Part shown: positions 1 to 5,092 of the stretch, piece after piece | Numbering within the stretch: position 1 is the stretch's first letter | Layout: each line of letters starts with the position of its first letter | The notes under the pieces: generated by a model | Databases searched by the model: none | Told to the model about the DNA's origin: nothing | What the model saw: the letters and a program-made list of their open reading frames with translations, nothing else | Assembly (NCBI GenBank): GCA_030833025.1 | Contig: JAURHZ010000174.1 | Span: forward strand, 1-5,092 | Source: Armatimonadota bacterium | GTDB lineage: Bacteria; Armatimonadota; Armatimonadia; Armatimonadales; Armatimonadaceae | Direction of reading: 5' to 3' | Length of the DNA: 5,092 nucleotides | Made by a program: the position numbers and the translations under genes

Positions 1-3
1 CGG

Positions 4-762
4 GTGATGTTTACACTGCGCCACACGCGAGCTCCAAAGCCAAATGTTGTTTTGGAGCTTGTTGTTGCAGAGCATCCGATCAAGGTCACCTTCCGCCGGA
101 TGAAATCGATTCGGATTATGGTCAACCCGCCGGATGGCCATGTCACGATGTCGGTTCCGCACGGCACGACGCAAAAGGTGATCAAGGCCTCTGTTTTAGA
201 GCGTCTTGCATGGCTGGATACATCCAAGGCAGAGGTCGTCCGGCGGACGGCAGCTGCGCCACAAATGCCCGCCATCCCGGTAACGGATGGCTCCATCCAC
301 ATGATTCTAGGCAGCGAAATTCGCGTTGGGATTGCCCGAGGATTTTTGCGCCGGGGCGTTCAGCAAAGTGGCAGTGCACTTCTCTTAAAGGTCCGCGACA
401 CGGATGGACAGGCGGAGCTCAATGCCCTTTTCGATTCCTGGAAGCGTGACATTTTGAAAGAAGCCGTGGGTGCTCTGATCGCTCGCTATGAACCCATCAT
501 GGGGGTGCACGTGAACGAGATCGGCATCAAGAAAATGTCCACGCGCTGGGGAACATGCGCGATCAAAGCCAAGCGGGTTTGGATAAACTTGGCGCTCGCT
601 CTCTTTCCAGCAGAGTGTCTTGAAATGGTCGTTGTCCACGAACTTACGCACCTCTTGGAACGGAACCACACCAAGCGCTTCTATGCGCTGATGACGCAGT
701 ACATGCCAGACTGGCAAGCTGCCGATAAGCTGCTGGTCGGCGGCATCCCGACCGTGGATTAG
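4..762 (+). CDS. YgjP-like (DUF45) zinc metallopeptidase
   Basis: Predicted zinc-dependent metallopeptidase of the YgjP/DUF45 family, related to the SprT and WSS1-like gluzincins; the substrate in bacteria is not established. The sequence shows the zinc site HELTH (H212, E213, H216) followed by a third likely ligand H222 in the spacing HExxH-x5-H, then an aromatic F226/Y227, as in this family. Upstream lies the family hallmark T-R-W-G-T-C (residues 180-185, usually written SRWGSC). The N-terminal 30-60 residues resemble the family's beta-rich start, ending in S-V-P. At about 250 residues it is near or slightly above the usual length. No signal peptide or membrane segment is visible, so it is probably cytoplasmic. 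Start: GTG at 4 is directly followed by ATG at 7, which is the more conventional choice. The ribosome site would lie outside the window and the frame is open to base 1, so the true start could be further left. The stop is TAG at 760-762. Confidence 0.92.
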   Translation: MMFTLRHTRAPKPNVVLELVVAEHPIKVTFRRMKSIRIMVNPPDGHVTMSVPHGTTQKVIKASVLERLAWLDTSKAEVVRRTAAAPQMPAIPVTDGSIHMILGSEIRVGIARGFLRRGVQQSGSALLLKVRDTDGQAELNALFDSWKRDILKEAVGALIARYEPIMGVHVNEIGIKKMSTRWGTCAIKAKRVWINLALALFPAECLEMVVVHELTHLLERNHTKRFYALMTQYMPDWQAADKLLVGGIPTVD

Positions 763-793
763 CAAACAGAACCTATCCGCAAATCGCCCATTC

Positions 794-3421
794 ATGCATA
801 ATGCTGGATGTATGTCGACCGAAAAATCATTTAGGCTTAGTCGCGCGTTTACGTTGCCCGTGACGCTTATCGGATTTGGAATATTGATGTCCGCTGCGAC
901 GGCCACTCTGTCGCTTCTGCCGCGTGCACAAACCAAGTCTGTTGCAGCGCAAACAGACATCTACAAATCCAAGATTCGTCCCATTCTCGACAAGTACTGC
1001 ATTAAATGCCACGGTGCGGCAGCAACATTTGGAAACCTCCGGCTGGATACGCTAACGACGACCTTTTCCGATGCGGCAACGGCAGTGAAGTGGCATGAAG
1101 TCCTCAATGTCATCGGCGGGCATCAAATGCCCCCGGCGGGTGATCTTCAACCAACCTTGGATGAAGCGAATCAGCTGGCGAGCTGGCTCGAGACACAGCT
1201 TGCCGCCGCCGAGACGGCAAAACGTTCGAACCGGGTGGTGCTACGCCGGATGAACAGGGCCGAGTACAACAACACGATTCGGGACCTCATGGGAGTGGAT
1301 TTCCAACCTGCGGACAGCTTTCCGGATGACCCTCCGGCGGGTGGCTTCGACAATATTGGGCAGGCGCTGACGATTTCGCCGCTGCACATGGAGCTGTACT
1401 ACGCTGCGGCGCGCCAAATTGTGGACAAGGCATTGGTCGAAGGGAGCCAGCCTGCCGCATTCAAATGGCACTTTGAACCCGAAGAAAATAAGCTTGGGAT
1501 GGACCAGTACCGTGTTAAGCGCGATGGCTTTAATGTCATTCTGAATGATGGCGCTAACCCAACCGAAAACGGGTTTACGCGTGTACATCATGCAAGCTGG
1601 GATAAAGGCGTCAACTTCCGTGACTTCCGCGTGCCAGTCGAAGGCGATTATATTTTGCGTTTCCGGGCGGCATCCCGTGTGCCAAATCGCGCGGAAGTTC
1701 TGGCATCCGCGGGGCGTATTCTTGGAGCCCGCCGCGACCAGCAGATCCGCGAGAATCCTAAGGGTAAGCAGTGGCATGACCAGCAGTACACATCTGATTT
1801 GGAACATTTCCGAAACCATCGGATGTACACCTACGGCCCAGCGCGCGTAAAGGTCACGCGGCATTTGGGAAGCCAGCCGGATGTCATCGCTGAGCTTGAT
1901 GTTCCAGCATCCGAAAGCGCACCGGGCATTTATGAAATCCGTACGCGGATGACGGCGCAGCAAGCCGGTTTTGATATCGATTATGCCTATGAGATTCCAT
2001 CGGTGTTGGAGAACTTCTGGCTCCAAAGTAAAGATGACTTCGCGCGACCCGAGCTGCTGGTGGACTGGATTGAGCTGGAAGGTCCGGTGTATTCCGCTTG
2101 GCCGCCAAAGAGCCAGACACAGCTGCTTGGTGGGGGCGCTTCTGGGCTGTCATCCGATGAAACTATCGCAGCAAAGCGTATCCTCGAAGCGTTTATGCCA
2201 AAGGCGTATCGTCGCCCGGTAACCCCGCAGGAAGTGTCCCAAAAGCTGTCCTTGTTTACCAAGAGCCGCCCGGGGAAGAAGAGCTTTGTGGATGCCATCA
2301 AAGTCCCGTTGGTAGCAATCCTTGCAAGTCCAGACTTTCTTTTTCTGACAGAGCCGTTTTCGGATAATGCGCCATCGAGGGCACTGAATGGCTATGAGCT
2401 CGCTAGCCGCCTTTCGTATTTTTTATGGTCGAGCATGCCGGATGATGCCTTGTTTAAGGCTGCTGCGGATGGCTCGTTGCTCAAACCAGCAATAACTGCG
2501 TCGCAAATCGACCGGATGCTCCGAGACCCAAAAGCATCGGCGTTTGTCAAGAACTTCACCGGACAGTGGCTTGGACTGCGAAAGGTCGGCGCCAACCCGC
2601 CGGCACACAATCTCTACCCGGAGTACGACCGGCATTTAGAGACATCGATGGTCCGTGAGTCAGAAGCATTTTTCGATGAGCTGCTCCACCACGATGTCGA
2701 TCTGCGAAAGTTGATTAAGTCTGATTTTGTGGTGATCAATGAGCGGATGGCGCGGTTTTATGACATCCCGGGCGTCAAAGGCGATGCATTCCGCCGCGTG
2801 CCAGTCTTGCCGGAACACCACCGCGGCGGCATCGTGACACAGGCAAGCATCCAGACGATTACATCCAATGGAACGCGAACATCGCCGGTCACCCGTGGCG
2901 TTTGGATTCTCAAAACGCTGCTCGGTCAGGACCCCGGCCTCCCCGTCGCGAATGTCGGTGAGATTGCTACAAAGGTGCCCGGTATCGACAAGGCAACGGT
3001 CCGCCAGCGCTTGGAAATCCATCGGAAAAACCCGGCGTGCGCACGCTGCCACGACAAAATTGATCCACTTGGATTTGCGCTCGAAAACTACAATGCGTGC
3101 GGTGAGTGGCGGGTTCGCGAGGGCCATGGCTATCAGGGTCGGATTGAGGCAAATGATCCATCGATAGATGCGAGTGCTCGGATGCCAGATGGGATACTAA
3201 TCTCTGGCGCCAATGGCTTGCAGGACTATCTCATGAAAAATGATGGCTTGTTTTTGCAGACGCTGACGCGCGCGATGGCAACCTATACCCTTGGCCGTGA
3301 GCTTGGCGTGGCCGACAAGCCTCTGTTGGATACAAGTGTGGCCAAGGTTCGCAAAAATGGCATGACATTGCGCTCGCTGATCCACGCGGTAGTTGAGAGC
3401 CGGGATTTCAGGACGAAATAA
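794..3421 (+). CDS. PSCyt1/DUF1592-family multidomain cytochrome-like protein
   Basis: Large exported protein built from planctomycete-type domains; its biochemical role is unknown. A basic N-terminus (K11, R14, R17) and a hydrophobic stretch at about 18-42 form a signal peptide or membrane anchor. PSCyt1 follows, with haem motif C69-I-K-C72-H73 and a possible distal Met ligand in M112-P-P. Then come DUF1587 (about 147-214), a beta-rich region (about 245-440) that may be a carbohydrate-binding-like fold, DUF1595 (about 454-518), DUF1592 (about 530-660, with N-G-Y-E-L-A-S-R-L-S-Y-F-L-W), DUF1588 (about 668-770, with a second motif C749-A-R-C752-H753 followed by D-K-I-D-P-L-G-F) and DUF1585 (about 805-873). 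All domains are present in the family's usual order, and 875 residues is a usual length. The start is uncertain: ATG 794 has no clear Shine-Dalgarno, and ATG 812 (residue 7) has only a poorly spaced GGA. Both leave the signal intact. It is first of a likely three-gene operon. The domain calls are confident; electron transfer is an inference from the CxxCH motifs. Confidence 0.96.
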   Translation: MHNAGCMSTEKSFRLSRAFTLPVTLIGFGILMSAATATLSLLPRAQTKSVAAQTDIYKSKIRPILDKYCIKCHGAAATFGNLRLDTLTTTFSDAATAVKWHEVLNVIGGHQMPPAGDLQPTLDEANQLASWLETQLAAAETAKRSNRVVLRRMNRAEYNNTIRDLMGVDFQPADSFPDDPPAGGFDNIGQALTISPLHMELYYAAARQIVDKALVEGSQPAAFKWHFEPEENKLGMDQYRVKRDGFNVILNDGANPTENGFTRVHHASWDKGVNFRDFRVPVEGDYILRFRAASRVPNRAEVLASAGRILGARRDQQIRENPKGKQWHDQQYTSDLEHFRNHRMYTYGPARVKVTRHLGSQPDVIAELDVPASESAPGIYEIRTRMTAQQAGFDIDYAYEIPSVLENFWLQSKDDFARPELLVDWIELEGPVYSAWPPKSQTQLLGGGASGLSSDETIAAKRILEAFMPKAYRRPVTPQEVSQKLSLFTKSRPGKKSFVDAIKVPLVAILASPDFLFLTEPFSDNAPSRALNGYELASRLSYFLWSSMPDDALFKAAADGSLLKPAITASQIDRMLRDPKASAFVKNFTGQWLGLRKVGANPPAHNLYPEYDRHLETSMVRESEAFFDELLHHDVDLRKLIKSDFVVINERMARFYDIPGVKGDAFRRVPVLPEHHRGGIVTQASIQTITSNGTRTSPVTRGVWILKTLLGQDPGLPVANVGEIATKVPGIDKATVRQRLEIHRKNPACARCHDKIDPLGFALENYNACGEWRVREGHGYQGRIEANDPSIDASARMPDGILISGANGLQDYLMKNDGLFLQTLTRAMATYTLGRELGVADKPLLDTSVAKVRKNGMTLRSLIHAVVESRDFRTK

Positions 3422-3450
3422 CATTTGGCGCTTCGGAACGAATCGTGAGT

Positions 3451-3456
3451 GGAGGG
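3451..3456 (+). promoter_or_regulatory. Shine-Dalgarno site of the esterase gene
   Basis: GGAGGG lies 6 bases before ATG 3463. It decides the start: the in-frame GTG at 3445 lies upstream of this site, and the GTG at 3460 is spaced too closely. The match to the anti-Shine-Dalgarno sequence is strong, unlike the region before 794. Confidence 0.75.
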
Positions 3457-3462
3457 TTTGTG

Positions 3463-4350
3463 ATGACACAGGTTTTTATCCTCGCTGGACAGTCCAATAT
3501 GGAAGGACAGGCTGTTGTTGACCTCGCCGGGCGTGACTACAACGATGGCCGTGGGACGCTCGCGACCCTCATAAAGGAGCCGCGACTCGCGCGTCAAATG
3601 CGGCATCTCCAAAACCCGGATGGCAGCTGGCGTATCCGAAAGGATGTCCGTGTTTGGTACAAGCCTGAAAACGCACCGGCGAAATCAGGGCCCCTAGGGT
3701 TTGGTTTTACTCCTTATCTGGATGTGCATCACTTCGGTCCCGAGCTGCAGTTTGGGCATGTTGTCGGTGGTGCTATCCGGGATGACATTTTGCTGATTAA
3801 GTGCGCTTGGGGTGGGAAAAGCCTTTACAAAGACTTTCGTCCACCGAGTTCTGGCGGGGTGACCGGGAAGTACTACCACTTGATGATGGCTAATATCCGG
3901 GAGGCTCTCGGCAGTTTGAAGGGGCCTGTGGAGCTCGCCGGCTTTGTTTGGTACCACGGCTGGAATGATGGTGTTGAACCTCGAACGGCAGTGCCTGAGT
4001 ACGAAGCGAACTTGGTGCATTTGATGCAAGATGTCCGCCGCGACCTCGGTGACCCCCAACTTCCTGTGGTGATTGGGGAGATCACAGGGCCGTGGCGGGA
4101 TGCGCCACCGGAGTGGACTCGTTTACGGGATGCACAACGGGCTGCAGCAGAACGGCATCCCGAGCTTGGAAACCGTGTTGTGTTTGTCACTACCCGTGAC
4201 TTTGTGCGGAAGCCTGAGGACTCGCCAAATCCCGGTCATGGGCATCATGAATTTGGCAATGCTGAAACCTACTTCTTGGTTGGTGATGCGCTTGGAAAAG
4301 GCATTTTGAAAGCCCGCGGGCGGCAGCGGGAACAGGAGCCACGCAAATGA
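3463..4350 (+). CDS. SASA/CE6-type carbohydrate esterase-like SGNH hydrolase
   Basis: Predicted acetyl-esterase of the sialate O-acetylesterase-like family (SASA domain; CE6-like), which in characterised members removes O-acetyl groups from sugars such as sialic acid or acetylated xylan. The actual substrate cannot be read here. With ATG 3463 the protein is 295 residues, essentially a single domain. The nucleophile block G9-Q-S11-N-M-E-G is at the very N-terminus. Block III is G92-P-E94, followed by an I-K-C-A-W-G-G-K-S segment. The block IV equivalent is W163-Y-H-G-W-N-D169 rather than W-x-Q-G-E-x-D. The C-terminal His-rich block (H259, H261, H262) is followed by F-G-N-A-E-T-Y-F-L. A canonical D-x-x-H pair is not present, so the acid/base residues are uncertain. 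No signal peptide is visible, and the in-frame sequence back through the 41-base gap contains none, so it is predicted to be cytoplasmic although both neighbours look exported. Its last four bases overlap the next gene. The fold assignment is strong; the exact chemistry is inferred. Confidence 0.9.
   Translation: MTQVFILAGQSNMEGQAVVDLAGRDYNDGRGTLATLIKEPRLARQMRHLQNPDGSWRIRKDVRVWYKPENAPAKSGPLGFGFTPYLDVHHFGPELQFGHVVGGAIRDDILLIKCAWGGKSLYKDFRPPSSGGVTGKYYHLMMANIREALGSLKGPVELAGFVWYHGWNDGVEPRTAVPEYEANLVHLMQDVRRDLGDPQLPVVIGEITGPWRDAPPEWTRLRDAQRAAAERHPELGNRVVFVTTRDFVRKPEDSPNPGHGHHEFGNAETYFLVGDALGKGILKARGRQREQEPRK
4334..4338 (+). promoter_or_regulatory. Shine-Dalgarno site of the DUF1552 gene
   Basis: AGGAG lies inside the end of the esterase gene, 8 bases before ATG 4347. 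The spacing is near ideal for ATG 4347 and longer (11 bases) for the tandem ATG at 4350, so it favours the first ATG. Confidence 0.75.
4347..4350 (+). other. ATGA stop/start overlap (translational coupling)
   Basis: The esterase stop codon TGA (4348-4350) overlaps the start codon ATG (4347-4349) of the DUF1552 gene. Such four-base overlaps usually mean that the two genes share one mRNA and that ribosomes can re-initiate. This is the best evidence in the window that the esterase belongs to the DUF1592/DUF1552 operon. Confidence 0.9.
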
Positions 4351-5092
4351 TGATTCGAACGATGCAACCACTTCATCGTCGTACGGTGTTGCGCGCGGCG
4401 GGGGTGACGCTGGCGTTACCGCTCCTCGATGCGATGTTGCCAAACGAGGCATTTGGAAACCCGAGTACCTTCAAGCCACTCGCAAAGTCCGGGGTGAAGG
4501 CAACGCCACGGGCGATTTTCTGCTATGTCCCGAATGGCGTCAATATTCTGGAGTGGGTTCCAAAGGATGCCGGTAAGGGCGTGGCGCTCGGCGGGACACT
4601 CAAGGGCCTTGCCCCACTACGGGACCATGTTTCCGTGCTGTCTGGCCTTGGGCACTTGCGGACAACGGGCGGCCACTCGGGTGCAGATACCTGGCTCACT
4701 GGAGCGGATTTGAAGGCGGTTCCCGGCAAGGATTACGCGAATAGCATTTCCGCCGATCAGGTCATCGCTGAAAAAATCGGGATGGCCACGCGCTTCCCTA
4801 GCATCGAAATCGGCGACATGTCGGGAACGGGTAGCGCATTGCACAGCCATACGCTCGCGTTTGACCGTAACGGAACGCCGCTGCCGACCGAAAACAGTCC
4901 CCGGAGGCTTTTTGAGCGGCTATTCGTCGCCGATGATGCCGCGAGCCGAGCACAGACACTGCAGCGTTATGCGGAGAAAAAGAGCATTTTGGATGATGTT
5001 CTAACAGATGCAAAGCGCTTGGAAGTAAAGCTTGGAAAGGCGGACCGTGACAAGCTGGCGCAGTATCTCCAGTCTGTTAGGGAGACGGAAGT
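4347..5092 (+). CDS. DUF1552 family exported protein (3' end cut by window)
   Basis: N-terminal 248 residues of a DUF1552 protein, the usual genomic partner of DUF1592 proteins; its reaction is unknown. The frame is open to the last base, and since family members are usually well over 400 residues, roughly half is missing. The N-terminus is a Tat-like signal: H10-R11-R12-T-V-L-R16, then a hydrophobic stretch at about 17-31, suggesting export of a folded, possibly cofactor-bearing protein. Family hallmarks follow: R-A-I-F-C-Y-V-P-N-G-V-N (about 55-66), L-S-G-L-G-H and then G108-G109-H110-S-G with W-L-T-G shortly after, the segment P-L-P-T-E-N-S-P-R-R-L-F-E-R-L-F, and a helical, charged stretch at about 205-247 (S-I-L-D-D-V-L to S-V-R-E-T-E), also typical of DUF1552. 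ATG 4347 is chosen because AGGAG lies 8 bases upstream; a second ATG follows directly at 4350. It overlaps the esterase gene by four bases, so it is probably translationally coupled. Confidence 0.93.
   Translation, partial: MMIRTMQPLHRRTVLRAAGVTLALPLLDAMLPNEAFGNPSTFKPLAKSGVKATPRAIFCYVPNGVNILEWVPKDAGKGVALGGTLKGLAPLRDHVSVLSGLGHLRTTGGHSGADTWLTGADLKAVPGKDYANSISADQVIAEKIGMATRFPSIEIGDMSGTGSALHSHTLAFDRNGTPLPTENSPRRLFERLFVADDAASRAQTLQRYAEKKSILDDVLTDAKRLEVKLGKADRDKLAQYLQSVRETE

Noticed and set aside
763..793. Short gap between the peptidase and DUF1592 genes as a promoter or terminator site
   Set aside because: The 31 bases hold no hairpin, no T-run and no convincing -35/-10 pair, so no regulatory call is supported.
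385..960. Minus-strand open frame of 191 codons spanning the end of the peptidase gene and the start of the DUF1592 gene
   Set aside because: It covers the conserved HELTH and W-G-T-C coding region of the peptidase in antisense, its product resembles no known family, and no ribosome site stands out.
1241..2026. Long minus-strand open frame (261 codons) opposite the DUF1592 gene
   Set aside because: It lies entirely antisense to a gene with clear conserved domains. Its translation shows no recognisable motif, and long antisense frames are expected from the codon use of the + strand gene.
2660..3127. Minus-strand open frame of 155 codons
   Set aside because: It is antisense to the well-conserved DUF1592/DUF1588 region, so it is treated as a shadow frame.
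4..3421. Functional link between the YgjP-like peptidase and the DUF1592 operon
   Set aside because: The genes are close and on the same strand, but the peptidase family is widespread and appears cytoplasmic. Proximity alone does not support a shared role.
3432..3442. Small inverted repeat TTCG-GAA-CGAA in the gap between the DUF1592 gene and the esterase gene
   Set aside because: The stem is only four pairs with a three-base loop and no following T-run. It is too weak for a terminator and fits chance.

Overview
The window reads as ordinary protein-coding bacterial DNA, with four genes on the + strand and almost no intergenic space. Proteins carrying planctomycete-type cytochrome c/PSD domains (DUF1592, DUF1588, DUF1587, DUF1585), paired with a DUF1552 protein, point to the Planctomycetota/Verrucomicrobiota group or a neighbouring lineage such as Acidobacteriota that carries these expanded families. 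By eye the base composition is moderately GC-rich and similar across all four genes, with no sign of a transferred island. No RNA gene, insertion sequence, CRISPR array or terminator was found.

Layout: (1) Positions 4-762 encode a YgjP-like (DUF45) zinc metallopeptidase; its frame is open to the left edge of the window. (2) After a 31-base gap, 794-3421 encodes a large exported or membrane-anchored protein with an N-terminal PSCyt1 cytochrome domain, the DUF1587/1595/1592/1588/1585 domains and two CxxCH haem-type motifs. (3) After a 41-base gap, 3463-4350 encodes a SASA/CE6-type carbohydrate esterase-like SGNH hydrolase without a visible signal peptide. (4) It overlaps by four bases (ATGA) a DUF1552 protein with a Tat-like signal, which starts at 4347 and is cut by the right edge of the window after 248 codons.

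Genes 2 to 4 look like one operon: same strand, short gap, strong Shine-Dalgarno sites before genes 3 and 4, and a translational-coupling overlap between 3 and 4. The DUF1592 and DUF1552 families are commonly found as neighbours in these phyla and are thought to act together outside the cytoplasm, but their reaction is not established. The unusual point is the esterase gene placed between the two partners. It suggests a link to deacetylation of an acetylated carbohydrate, although the esterase appears cytoplasmic while its neighbours appear exported. The peptidase gene is probably unrelated in function, although it could be co-transcribed.
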